DNA of 40,040 nucleotides from Bacteroidota bacterium (lineage in GTDB: Bacteria; Bacteroidota; Rhodothermia; Rhodothermales; Bin80): the NCBI GenBank assembly GCA_028875125.1, contig JAPPGC010000101.1, positions 1-40,040 of the forward strand. The letters are read 5' to 3'. Each line of letters begins with the position of its first letter. Position 1 is the stretch's first letter. Shown piece after piece: positions 26,972 to 36,341 of the stretch. A model generated the notes under the pieces. That model did not search any database and was not told where the DNA came from. It worked only from the letters and a program-made list of their open reading frames with translations. Position numbers and translations under genes: made by a program.

Positions 26972-28599
26972 TGTCCGCGCGGGTGTTGCGAATTCATCCA
27001 GGTGACAATGTCGCTGTCGCACTGGTTTCACTCCCTGCAGGCATTGAATTCCTGCCCGGTTGCTTAACCCGATCACCCGTCCCTTCCAAGCATAAGGTCG
27101 TTACGGAGTTTATCCACCAATCTGAGGCCGTGATTATGTACGGAGTAATGGTCGGGCGGGCGCTGCGTGATCTTCATGTTGGAGATCGTCTCAACCGTAA
27201 TGATCTGACACATGATACTGCGGGATACTGTGTACGGTCGGCACACAGGCCCCCTGTCTGGCAAGCCCCCGATGTCTCAAATTGGGAAGAGGCCACCTTC
27301 CTGGGGTACCGCCGAAGCGATGGTCACGCAGGTACAGCAAATCACTGGATCGTGCTCCCTCTGGTATTCTGCGAAAATCGAAATATTGATGTACTCCGCC
27401 GCGCCTTTGAAGATGAACTGGGGTATAGTCGAATCTCTCCCTACCGTCAACAAGTCGCTGCACTGGCGCACGAATACCGTACCGGTAATCCAGCGACGGG
27501 CAAGACCGGGACAACGATTGCGTCTGGGCGGCTATTTCAATACGTGGACGGTGTTCAATTCCTTACACACCAATTAGGATGTGGTGGAACACGTCAGGAC
27601 GCCAGGAGCCTGTGCGGTCTTCTGGCAGGCTATTTGAATCATCCAAACGTGTGTGGTGCAACTGTATTAAGTCTGGGTTGTGAGAACGCCGAATACAAAA
27701 TACTCATGGAGGAGGTACACAAGCGCAACCCCGCATTTGACAAACCCCTTTACATATTCCGACAGCAGTCATTCGCAAGTGCAGATGCCCTTATCACAAA
27801 GGCCATTGCGGATACCTTCTCTGGCCTGCGGGAGGCCAACAAATTTCGACGTACCCCCGTACCTCTGAGCAAACTTACCCTGGGACTTGAATGTGGGGGG
27901 TCTGACGGGTTCAGTGGCATTTCAGCGAATCCGGCGATGGGGTACACTACCGACCTCCTCGTGGCACTTGGCGGCAGTGCTATCCTTGGGGAATTTCCAG
28001 AGCTGTGTGGTCTGGAGCAGTCACTGATTGACCGATGCACACATGAGTCGGCTGCGACTCGTTTTGCTGACTTAATGGAATCGTATGCCACACTGGCGGA
28101 GGCCGTAGGCTCCGGCTTTGAAATGAACCCCTCACCAGGAAACATCAGGGATGGGTTACTCACGGATGCAATGAAGAGTGCTGGCGCTGCGCGCAAAGGA
28201 GGTACCTCCCCGATTACAGCCGTACTTGATTACCCCGAATATTCCACTGAGCCCGGCCTGAACCTTTTGTGTACACCTGGAGGGGATGTAGAATCTACTA
28301 CGGCCCTTGCCGGAGCGGGGGCCCAGATCATACTCTTCTCAACCGGTATGGGTACGCCAACCGGTAACCCCATTGCCCAGGTTGTCAAGATCAGCAGCAA
28401 CTCGGCAATTGCTCAACGAATTCCAGACTTGATAGACGTAGATGCAGGAATGATTATTGGAGGCGATGAATCTGTTGAGTCTGTCGGGGCCAGACTCCTT
28501 GACTTTGTTGTGAACGTCGCAAGCGGTGATTACATCACTGCTGCATCGCGCTTGGGACAGCATGATTTTATCCCATGGAAACGTGGAGTCTCTCTGTAG
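26971..28599 (+). CDS. altronate dehydratase (UxaA) family protein
   Basis: A 542-residue UxaA-family protein. The N-terminal SAF-like domain (about 1-95) has HPGDNVAVALVSLPAG and GRALRDLHVGDRL. The large dehydratase domain follows, with GYRRSDGHAGTANHWIVLPLVFCENRN, QLGCGGTRQDARSLCGLLAGYLNHPN, LSLGCEN, LGLECGGSDGFSGISANPA and STGMGTPTGNPIAQVVKISSN. The family dehydrates altronate to 2-keto-3-deoxygluconate in hexuronate catabolism with an Fe/Mn centre. Its 1-nt overlap with a nucleotidyltransferase gene, and the lack of uxaB, uxaC or kdgK nearby, are unusual. It may therefore act on another sugar acid. It is the last gene of the run. Confidence 0.9.
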   Translation: MSARVLRIHPGDNVAVALVSLPAGIEFLPGCLTRSPVPSKHKVVTEFIHQSEAVIMYGVMVGRALRDLHVGDRLNRNDLTHDTAGYCVRSAHRPPVWQAPDVSNWEEATFLGYRRSDGHAGTANHWIVLPLVFCENRNIDVLRRAFEDELGYSRISPYRQQVAALAHEYRTGNPATGKTGTTIASGRLFQYVDGVQFLTHQLGCGGTRQDARSLCGLLAGYLNHPNVCGATVLSLGCENAEYKILMEEVHKRNPAFDKPLYIFRQQSFASADALITKAIADTFSGLREANKFRRTPVPLSKLTLGLECGGSDGFSGISANPAMGYTTDLLVALGGSAILGEFPELCGLEQSLIDRCTHESAATRFADLMESYATLAEAVGSGFEMNPSPGNIRDGLLTDAMKSAGAARKGGTSPITAVLDYPEYSTEPGLNLLCTPGGDVESTTALAGAGAQIILFSTGMGTPTGNPIAQVVKISSNSAIAQRIPDLIDVDAGMIIGGDESVESVGARLLDFVVNVASGDYITAASRLGQHDFIPWKRGVSL

Positions 28600-28795
28600 G
28601 TACCAATACCTTGCAGATGAGACGTGTCGGCAGCACCAGTTAGCATTTACACTGGATGTGTGAATTGGTGGCAACCTCTCCGTATGAGACTGGGAGCGTC
28701 CCAAATTGTTGGCAGATCAAATGAAAAGAATTTCATCCGGCCAGAAATACGTAATTTTCGGCCAGATACTGTGTGACTTCATAAGTAAACACATT

Positions 28796-29572
28796 ATGAG
28801 ATACGCGCTACTCATCATCCTTCTTGCGTTCAGCCTTCCTGTTCAAGCACAGACGGCCAGGGAATTATTACTCCAGGGAAAGGAGCTCCTGGACAACGGG
28901 ACCAATCGCAGAGATATTGACGTATTGCTGGAGGCGCGTACAATATTTGAGCAAGTCACCAATGATGATAGCTTATCAATGCTTGGCCATTATTACGCTG
29001 CATCCGCATCCAGTGATATAGCCACTGTAATGACAGATCGCGGGGCTTCGGGGAAACGGGGAGAAATTCGAACGCACATCAACTACTCCATCGAAAACTA
29101 TGAAGCATCGGTGGAAATAGACGAAACGTTTGCCGAAGGATGGGCCTTGCTTTCGACCTCCTATGCGCATAAGATCTCTGTAAGTCCCCTGAGGACTGTG
29201 GGCTTGGCGCGCAAGTACAACTGGGCTATGTCAAAGGCCTTGGAACTAGAACCCAATAACCCACGAATCGTGCTCTTAAAAGGCATCATGGACTATAACA
29301 TTCCAAGAATTGCTGGGGGTAATAAAGAACGCGGGATTGAGGGCTTGAAGCGGGCAATCGACATTTTTTCCGAGGAAAGGATTGAGGATCCTCTTATGCC
29401 ATCCTGGGGTCATGCCCACGCCCATATGCGACTCGGAATTGCTTATATGGATCAAAGAGAGCTAGAAAAGGCCCGATCATCGTTTGAAAAAGCACTTGAA
29501 ATAAACCCAGATTTCGGGTGGGTGAAAGATGAGCTAATTCCTTCACTGGAAGAACTGGAGTCCGAGAATTGA
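28796..29572 (+). CDS. exported TPR-repeat protein
   Basis: A 258-residue protein with a signal peptide (MRYALLIILLAFSLPVQA, cleavage before QT) and helical repeats. TPR-like units are recognisable at about 96-130, 138-165 and most clearly 207-240 (GIAYMDQRELEKARSSFEKA). The role is unknown; such periplasmic TPR proteins serve as protein-interaction scaffolds. The ATG at 28796 is selected because it places the hydrophobic core directly after MRY; longer in-frame starts near 28706 and 28721 add a non-signal leader. It stands alone, 196 nt after the sugar cluster and followed by a 750-nt gap. Confidence 0.8.
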   Translation: MRYALLIILLAFSLPVQAQTARELLLQGKELLDNGTNRRDIDVLLEARTIFEQVTNDDSLSMLGHYYAASASSDIATVMTDRGASGKRGEIRTHINYSIENYEASVEIDETFAEGWALLSTSYAHKISVSPLRTVGLARKYNWAMSKALELEPNNPRIVLLKGIMDYNIPRIAGGNKERGIEGLKRAIDIFSEERIEDPLMPSWGHAHAHMRLGIAYMDQRELEKARSSFEKALEINPDFGWVKDELIPSLEELESEN

Positions 29573-30324
29573 GACTACTGGATCCACGGGTCACGGCGCA
29601 CCCCATGCCAATTTGGGTAAACTGGAGTCGGCGCATACTTGTCATTGTCTCCCCCCGTAAAACCCTGGTACATTGAGAGGGTCAACTCAAGTAGAGCTAA
29701 CGGGGCGCTTCGTTTGTTTACAAGTACTATGTAGTTTGGCCTGAGAAGAAGCGGTCTCGTGGTTACTTGGCCTAATCAGCCTGGTAGTCATGTATATGGA
29801 TCTTGAAAGACGGAAAAGCTTGATTGCTGGTCCGCGTGGAGTTGCTACGTTCTAAAACCCGCATTCACTGGCAACAGGTCGGTTATCTCAGGGGAATTTC
29901 ATGGGTATCCCTACCCGGCCACTCGCGTTCCAAGTAATGGAAATGACCTCCGCAGACCCCGCTTGTTGCCGTTGCTCTACACCCTGTTGCATGGTGGAGA
30001 ACTTCCATACTCCGTGCTGCGGAGATGATTGCATTAGCACATGGACATTCCTGGTTTTGGGATTCTCCCTCGTTGTCCAGCGTCATACAGTTTGACCCTC
30101 AGGAATAATATGAACGCCCAAACGAAGGGGATTTTCATGACCTTCGAGTGTGACAACTCACCTGAAAAGAAAGTATGAGAAAAATGTACCTGGAGCTTGG
30201 CGCCAACGGTAATCTGCCAGAAAGTGCCGCTTTGACAAGATGGGACACTTTTTGGATATAAATGGAACATTGTTTATGGAATGGGGCTACATTCTAGCCT
30301 AAGGCAGATTCTTTTCACGAGTTG
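29573..30324. other. 750-nt gap without a recognisable gene
   Basis: All frames are broken by stops or give unconvincing short products. The best is a 64-codon plus-strand frame at 29901-30095 rich in Cys (ACCRCSTPCC, PCCGDDC), which has no evident start signal or family. The region separates the TPR gene from the permease and marks the start of the loosely packed part of the window. Confidence 0.5.
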
Positions 30325-32595
30325 ATGAGCAACGGTGACGAACGGCATTTGGGTCGTTTCGGCGCGACCGCGCTTGGCGTGGGTGCTATAGTCGGTGGCG
30401 GCATACTTGCGCTTGCAGGCGTTGCCTTCGCCACTGCCGGCACGGCTGCTATCGTAGCCTTTGCACTCAACGGCGGCATTGCATTCCTTACGGCTGTCAG
30501 TTTCGTGCGACTAGCCTCCCGCCACCCTGAGTCCGGCGGCACGTATGCCTACGCGAAGCGAGTAGTCTCGATCGAGGTTGCATTCATCGTGGGGTGGGTA
30601 GTCTGGTTTGCCTCGATCGTAGCCGGCGTGCTCTATTCACTCGGCTTCGCTGTCTTTGCCGTTGAAGGTGCAATCCGACTATTCCCAGCTCTTGCGGAAC
30701 AGTGGAGCTGGGTTGGAGACGGACGAGGAGAACTCCTGCTAGCACTCTCCGCCATCGGGGTTTATTCCTGGTTTCTTGTGAGACGCTCGGCAGGAGGTGG
30801 CAATGCAGCCACGGTAGGCAAAGTGGTCGTCTTTGGGCTACTCGTTGCAGGAGGACTTTGGGTGTGGCTAAGTGGAAGTCCGGCCGAAGCAGTCAGGCAG
30901 TTTCGCCCATTCGCCCCTGGTGGTGTATTGGGGGTCGTGCAGGCAATGGGCTACACGTTCATTGCTCTACAGGGATTCGACCTGATAGCCGCCGTTGGGG
31001 GCGAGGTGAAAGACCCGCAGCGCACTGTGCCGTTCGCGATGTACGCAGCCCTCGGCATTACGCTGGTGATCTACCTACCTCTTCTCGCCGTAATTGCTAC
31101 AGTGGGGGCTCCGCCCGAAGGCATCCATGCGGCGGCGCAGGCAAACCCCGAGGGGCTCGTTGCTGAGGCTGTGGACCGGTACTTGGGAACTCCCGGTTAT
31201 TGGCTCGTGATCGGTGCAGGCATTCTATCGATGCTGTCAGCCCTGCACGCCAATTTGTACGGTGCCTCCCGCGTGGCGTTTTCTATGGCCCGCGACCGCA
31301 CTCTTCCACGTCAAATTGGACAGATGCGCGGACAGACGGGAACACCTGCTACAGCGGTGATCACGACCGGGCTGATGATGGTAATAATTGTGCTCGCGGT
31401 GGATAACGTTGCAGCCGCAGGAGCAGCCGCTAGCCTGATATTTCTCGTTTCATTCGCCATGGTACACTGTACTGCGATCCTTACTCACCGGCGCTCTGGT
31501 GAGGGCCGCCTTCCGCTGCTACCTGTCTTAGGGGTAATCTTTTGCCTGGCCTTGGCAATATTTCAGGCCGTCGTTGTGCCTGAAGCGGGCCGCGTCGCGG
31601 CCCTGTGGCTGGGTGTCGGCGTAGTCCTATACCTTATGGCGCTTGCACCTGGCGCAAGACTGGCTGACGCAAGCGCTGAAGCCAAAGACCCAGAGCTGGC
31701 TCGTTCGAGGGGGCGGAATCCGCTTGTCCTTGCTCCGACCGCAAATCCAGCAAGCACCGCTAGTTTGTCCAATGTGGCCGCAACGGTATGCACACCGAAT
31801 GCGGGGAAGGTGGTTCTTCTTTCGGTGTTGCGCCCGGATCAAATTCCCGACGATGCAATAATCCGCGACGCAAAGGACATTTTAGCCGAGTCTTTCGGTC
31901 AGAATCTTGACATAACTGCGAGTCCAGAAACGCTGTTTACAGTAGCATCCGACGTGTGGGAGGAAATCGCACGCGTAGCAAACGAGCACAGTTGTGAAAC
32001 CGTCCTTCTCGGCCTACCTCGTATTGAGAAATCCGGGGTAGAAACCCGAATGGAGGGTTTAATCTCGGCCATCGATGCCAATGTGGTCATTGTGCGCGCC
32101 CCGACGCGGTGGCGTATCTCTGAGGCGACGCGGATTCTCGTACCCGTCCGGGGCCAACGCGTGCATAGTCCCTTGCGTGCGCGATTATTCGCCAGCTTGT
32201 CTCGAACGACCCCTCCGGACTTGACATTCGTTCAGACGTTGCCTTCCACCACAAGAGTGGAGGCCCAGCGACGACACCGGCAAACAATCCAGCGTCTTGC
32301 AAGGGACGAAGCTGCTGGACCATATCAAGTGGAAATCGATTTGGTGGACGATCCTATTGCCAGTATCGTGTCCAGGGCATCAAAGAGTGATCTTCTCGTG
32401 ATGGGGATGGAAAGCCGTCGCCGTCACAAACCTTCTATCGGCCCGTTCGCTCTAGAGGTCGCGAGAAGGACTACAGTGCCCTTAATCCTCCTCGGGTGCC
32501 GCTACTACGCTGGCTCCTTCACGGCACGTGGATTCGTACAGGCCGTCTCCGCAATCCAGAAGCCTGGCGGCCGAATACGAGATGAAAACTGGTGA
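30325..32595 (+). CDS. APC-family amino acid permease fused to universal stress protein domains
   Basis: A 756-residue fusion. The N-terminal part (to about 440) is a 12-helix APC-type transporter, with the TM1 glycine motif GVGAIVGGGILALAG at 18-32, ESGGTYAYAKR, and GFDLIAAVGGEVKDPQRTVP between helices 6 and 7. The cytoplasmic C-terminal third contains two universal-stress-protein-like domains (about 490-590 and 600-735). The second has the signature region DLLVMGME...SIGPFALEVARRTTVPLILL, but a clear GxxG-9x-GS ATP loop is not obvious. The substrate is probably an amino acid or amine. TTG at 30322 precedes the chosen ATG at 30325. The 5' part is G+C-rich (41 of 60 bases at 30361-30420), unlike its surroundings, suggesting transfer. 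Confidence 0.9.
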   Translation: MSNGDERHLGRFGATALGVGAIVGGGILALAGVAFATAGTAAIVAFALNGGIAFLTAVSFVRLASRHPESGGTYAYAKRVVSIEVAFIVGWVVWFASIVAGVLYSLGFAVFAVEGAIRLFPALAEQWSWVGDGRGELLLALSAIGVYSWFLVRRSAGGGNAATVGKVVVFGLLVAGGLWVWLSGSPAEAVRQFRPFAPGGVLGVVQAMGYTFIALQGFDLIAAVGGEVKDPQRTVPFAMYAALGITLVIYLPLLAVIATVGAPPEGIHAAAQANPEGLVAEAVDRYLGTPGYWLVIGAGILSMLSALHANLYGASRVAFSMARDRTLPRQIGQMRGQTGTPATAVITTGLMMVIIVLAVDNVAAAGAAASLIFLVSFAMVHCTAILTHRRSGEGRLPLLPVLGVIFCLALAIFQAVVVPEAGRVAALWLGVGVVLYLMALAPGARLADASAEAKDPELARSRGRNPLVLAPTANPASTASLSNVAATVCTPNAGKVVLLSVLRPDQIPDDAIIRDAKDILAESFGQNLDITASPETLFTVASDVWEEIARVANEHSCETVLLGLPRIEKSGVETRMEGLISAIDANVVIVRAPTRWRISEATRILVPVRGQRVHSPLRARLFASLSRTTPPDLTFVQTLPSTTRVEAQRRHRQTIQRLARDEAAGPYQVEIDLVDDPIASIVSRASKSDLLVMGMESRRRHKPSIGPFALEVARRTTVPLILLGCRYYAGSFTARGFVQAVSAIQKPGGRIRDENW

Positions 32596-32852
32596 CATTG
32601 TTATCGTGATAACTGGTGGTCCTTTTCCTGAGCGAATGGGTCGAGTATTTCGGACACGGTCGGAGCCTTGTGGCGCGCATGACCAGGCATGTACGAACCA
32701 CTAGTTGTCAGGTAGGAACTCGATTGTCCATCATCGAGCTGTCCAGGTGCAGCGGCTGCCGGACTGGAGTTTAATGTTGACTACACGTGTGTGCATGTTG
32801 TGCTTCGGCACGAATATTGTGATTGTAAACGTGGAAGAGTATTTATCGGCTA

Positions 32853-32858
32853 TATAAT
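32853..32858 (+). promoter_or_regulatory. TATAAT-like -10 element just before the beta-propeller gene
   Basis: TATAAT at 32853-32858 ends only 8 nt before the ATG at 32867, so a transcript from it would be nearly leaderless. No -35 hexamer is found at a normal distance. It may be chance. Confidence 0.25.
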
Positions 32859-32866
32859 GTGTCACG

Positions 32867-33928
32867 ATGGTTAATCTCAAGAATCTGATCATTGCTGCTG
32901 TAGCGATCACAGGGGTGATAGCCACTAGTAATTTGTGCCATGCGCAGGCCGTGCGAACGGCGCAAATTGCAGACTTTGATGAACTGTTCGTTGTGGAGGA
33001 CACGATACGACTGGATCAGTCTGTGCTTATAGGAAGGATTGACGATCTGGACATTAATGTCTCTGGCGAAATGCTAGTAGTTGACGACGTTGGAAATAAG
33101 GTCTATCATTTCTCTGCTACGGGTCGGTTATTACACGAGCTTTCGGTTGCGGATTGCCACCCTGGCGGAATGCCAAGACCTCACAGCGCCCGCTTTTTGG
33201 GGGATGGACAGATAATCATGTGGGATACAGGAAATGTCAGTACATATCTGTTTGACAGCAATGGTCAGTGCGTACAGCACGTGAAATCTCCTGATCTCAT
33301 AAACATAAACGGTATGTGCGCACACGGAGACAAGATCTTTGCAATGCCTATTCATTCATCGCTAAAAGCAAAGGCCTTTTCTCGCGACTTGGATTTATTG
33401 GATGAGTTTGAACTTGAGCCAGAAAGGTGGCACGTGCTTATAACGTCTATATTGGTACGATCAGGACATAGCCTGGAGTGCTTTGACGATGGGCCGTGGT
33501 ACGTTTACATCTATAGCATGGATGCGACCCCCATTGGGCGTGAAGCGGGTTTTTCACGTTACGAGCCCGCCTTTTTTGTCGAACGGAAGCGTGATATACG
33601 CAGGCCTGTTCCAACTAGCCTCATAGGTGCTAACGATGCTTCCAATGTGGTCGGGTTATATCGTCTGGACAACTCCACACGTATTGTCGTACATAGTCGC
33701 ATAAGGCACCGCAACAAATGGTTAAGTGATTGGGGCCTCACAATTGTAAGCCACAAGAACCTGTTTCCGAGTGTAAGTGTGCCACTATTCCCGCGCAAAG
33801 GATTCAAAGGAGGCGCAAACGGGATGTTGTACTTCCAAGGGGACCACGAACCGCTTGAAGATGGGCTATTGGGCAACCCCGAGCTTGTCCGGTACCGATT
33901 TATACCACCTAAGAACGTAGAAGAATAG
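32867..33928 (+). CDS. secreted 6-bladed beta-propeller protein
   Basis: A 353-residue exported protein. The signal peptide (about 1-26, hydrophobic core LIIAAVAITGVIATS, cleavage near HAQ) precedes NHL/6-bladed-propeller-like blades such as IGRIDDLDINVSGEMLVVDD with VYHFSATGRLLHEL, and VSTYLFDSNGQCVQHV. The blade pattern (residue D/G-x-G-x turn, then hydrophobic strands) resembles that in the three downstream lipoproteins, but overall similarity is low and there is no lipobox. Function unknown; relatives in Bacteroidota are envelope or periplasmic binding proteins. It lies on the same strand about 0.6 kb before the tandem array. Confidence 0.8.
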   Translation: MVNLKNLIIAAVAITGVIATSNLCHAQAVRTAQIADFDELFVVEDTIRLDQSVLIGRIDDLDINVSGEMLVVDDVGNKVYHFSATGRLLHELSVADCHPGGMPRPHSARFLGDGQIIMWDTGNVSTYLFDSNGQCVQHVKSPDLININGMCAHGDKIFAMPIHSSLKAKAFSRDLDLLDEFELEPERWHVLITSILVRSGHSLECFDDGPWYVYIYSMDATPIGREAGFSRYEPAFFVERKRDIRRPVPTSLIGANDASNVVGLYRLDNSTRIVVHSRIRHRNKWLSDWGLTIVSHKNLFPSVSVPLFPRKGFKGGANGMLYFQGDHEPLEDGLLGNPELVRYRFIPPKNVEE

Positions 33929-34503
33929 ACGAGTCCAGCCCACTTTGTGGTTGGAGTGTCGATTCTAATCACACTGTCCCTGGTTACGGGTTTTAGGATG
34001 TGGCTTGTCAATGACACTCCGCCTTTACAGGTAAGAAATCCGGCGCTCGGATCTAGGAGCGAATTGCTTTTTGGCCAAAACCCTCCTTTGAGGAATTTCT
34101 TGAAATACAGCTCCAAGTTCGGCAGTTGAGTTGGAAATGGTCGTACTTGAGACAGCTGATCGTTCCGAACACATAAATACTGTTGGACTGCAATCCTTGC
34201 AATCCTCTCTGCACGGTTTATCTGAGTGAAACACCTCAACCAATTCTCTCAGTCGAAACAGCCCCGTCTCGGAATTCGAAAACGCTCTGGTTAAAACCAC
34301 ACGTCCAGACAAATACATTGTCCTAGAACACAGTTGCCCGCGTACGCGTCCACCCCGGATCACGAGAATTGTATATGAGAACGAGGATTCTATGAGCATT
34401 GCTACAAGCGCGCGATAGCATCCGTTTTTTTCGTTGAACCTCAATGGGAGCAACAATATCAACTCAAGTGTATCATCCCCCGACTTAACTCGTTCATCAA
34501 AGG
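33929..34503. other. leader region upstream of the tandem array
   Basis: No credible gene. The last 135-180 nt (from about 34320-34370) are recognisably homologous to the sequence before the second and third paralogous genes, so the left boundary of the repeat unit falls here. The 5' part has no match to the spacers that I can see. Confidence 0.6.
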
Positions 34504-35754
34504 ATGTATAGAGCTCGACTTCATCCACGGATTGGAAGGACTCGCCTGGCCACGATTGATAGTATTGGCCACACGAGCCTACATGGCTTGAGTATTTTGA
34601 TTCTGTTGTGTTCCGTAGGGATCAGTGCCTGCTCCGATCATCAATCCCAGAGGCAAAGTGGTACGCCTGGAAGCAGCCCACCGGCTACATTATCCATAGA
34701 AGAAATTGTTCGCATTGGTGACGAAGCGGCCGGTGATACAGTATTCTTCGCGTCCATCGGGAACATTGCTGTCAATAGCCGCGGGCAAATGTTCATCGAA
34801 GAGCGCTGGCCGGCCGCTATTCGCGCGTTCGATTCTGATGGTTCATACTTGGCTGACGTCGGCGCAGTAGGCAATGGCCCTGGAGAGTACCCGGATGAAC
34901 TATCTGGCGGTGTGCTCACTGGCCCAGCAGATTCTGTGTACGTGTATCATAGCTGGGGGAGAAATCTGCTTATCTATGGACCGGACAAGTTCGAGTTTGT
35001 GCGAAATGTTACACTTCCCCGGTATCCCGCTGAGGAGGGCTTTAGTGTAGAGAATTTCCGCATTCTGGGTGTGGAAAAGGATGGATACGTTGTTCAGTTT
35101 GGGTTGGTACCCTCGGAGATGCTGGTAACCGCGCATCGCGAAACGAGTGATGTGATACAATTGGTGAATTTGGATGGCAACCTCGGGCCAATTATAACCA
35201 CGAGTCCAATTAGCTACGAGGGCGTCGTAGAATTTACAACGTTGGCGGAGTTCGAGATTGACCAGAAGCTTCTATTGCCGGCCGACATTCCTTTTGGGCG
35301 TAGCATGATGCGGGGGCTTGGTTCGGATGGCATGCTGTTCTCCGGCTGGAATGACTCCATAAACATTGCCGTGATGTCGATCTACGGCCCCGAGGAAAAA
35401 CACATTTCGCTGACGCATGATCCGATTCCGATCTCAGATGCCGAAATGGAAAATCGGCAGTCGTTCTATGGCCCCGAAATGAGAGCAAAGTTCAGCGAGC
35501 GAGGCCTGCACACAACAAAGCCCGCTTTCAGGAGGCTACTAGTGGATAATAATAATCGCGTATGGCTCAAGCCTGGCGCAACTCAGGATTCTACAGACGT
35601 GAAGTGGATCGTAGTGGATATGGATTCCCGCGTGGTTGGTAAGGTGATATTCCCGTTTGGCACGAGCCTCAGGGCCATTCGCGGCGGACGAATCTATGCC
35701 GTTGAGACAAAAAGTGGCGTGCCTACGGTTGCTGTTTATGAGCTCAATGCATAG
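34504..35754 (+). CDS. 6-bladed beta-propeller lipoprotein, array copy 1
   Basis: A 416-residue predicted lipoprotein. An unusually long basic N-region (MYRARLHPRIGRTRL...) precedes the hydrophobic core LSILILLCSVG and the lipobox ISAC with Cys43, then a Ser/Gln/Gly linker. The mature part shows propeller-like blades: IGNIAVNSRGQMFIEE, IRAFDSDGSYLADVGAVGNGPGEY, SDGMLFSGWNDSINIAVMSI, LLVDNNNRVWLKPG and IYAVETKSGVPTVAVYELNA. The conserved GxGPGEY turn is typical of the 6-bladed beta-propeller family. It is probably anchored to a membrane; ligand unknown. The first of three paralogues, it is the most divergent in the middle (about 215-260). Confidence 0.85.
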   Translation: MYRARLHPRIGRTRLATIDSIGHTSLHGLSILILLCSVGISACSDHQSQRQSGTPGSSPPATLSIEEIVRIGDEAAGDTVFFASIGNIAVNSRGQMFIEERWPAAIRAFDSDGSYLADVGAVGNGPGEYPDELSGGVLTGPADSVYVYHSWGRNLLIYGPDKFEFVRNVTLPRYPAEEGFSVENFRILGVEKDGYVVQFGLVPSEMLVTAHRETSDVIQLVNLDGNLGPIITTSPISYEGVVEFTTLAEFEIDQKLLLPADIPFGRSMMRGLGSDGMLFSGWNDSINIAVMSIYGPEEKHISLTHDPIPISDAEMENRQSFYGPEMRAKFSERGLHTTKPAFRRLLVDNNNRVWLKPGATQDSTDVKWIVVDMDSRVVGKVIFPFGTSLRAIRGGRIYAVETKSGVPTVAVYELNA

Positions 35755-36341
35755 GGTGCCCGAAAGCGTCGGACCTATGGTTAAGTAAGTCGGTGTCCAG
35801 CACGCGTGTCAATCGGCGGGACACCATCGAGAAACGCCCACACCCTACGTATGCCGACAAGTGCAGAGGCAACTGGCCCTTGGCATGCGGGCTCATGCTC
35901 TGGTACTCGGTGCCTTTAAAGGAATCTGCCGAGACGCCTGATAAACCTGTCGGCAGCGTACGGATTGCGCACTGGAAACACCTCCCACTCAACTCTGGCT
36001 CGAAACGCGACCTCAGCGTCCGAACCGTAGCGGCCTAACTCGTGTCGGTTTTTGAATGTTGCCTGGTCTCTTCATTTTGTACTCCGAAGATCTATTTCAT
36101 TAAGCTATCTTGGAGTGCGGGCTTGCTGACTTTGGTCCCGCAAACGAGATCACTCCGCTGATGCCAGAACACTGGTGCGCGTGCGGCATCCACTCCAGAT
36201 CAATAGAGTTGTACACGAGGTCGAGAATACTATGTGTATAGCAACGAGCGCAAGATAGCGCCCGGTTTTGCCATTTGCCTCGATGGGAACAACAATTTCA
36301 ACTCAAGTTTATCACTCTCCAACTTAACTCATTCATCACGA
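35755..36341 (+). other. array spacer 1 (non-coding, conserved)
   Basis: 587 nt between copies 1 and 2. It is similar to spacers 2 and 3 along most of its length, but the open frames are not shared between spacers, so it looks non-coding. It contains the palindrome CACGCGTG (35801-35808), a conserved block near 35865-35890 (GCAGAGGCAACTGGCCCTTG), and a hairpin at 36116-36142. Confidence 0.7.
36116..36142. repeat. conserved hairpin in spacer 1
   Basis: TGCGGG (36116-36121) and CCCGCA (36137-36142) are perfect inverted arms. The equivalent site in spacer 2 has 7-bp arms, whereas in spacer 3 the arms are mutated (TGCGGA/TCACTCA). It lies about 200 nt upstream of the next gene. Confidence 0.55.

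Noticed and set aside
33559-34239. 226-codon minus-strand frame overlapping the secreted propeller gene
   Set aside because: Most of it is antisense to the propeller gene and it shows no family or start signal.
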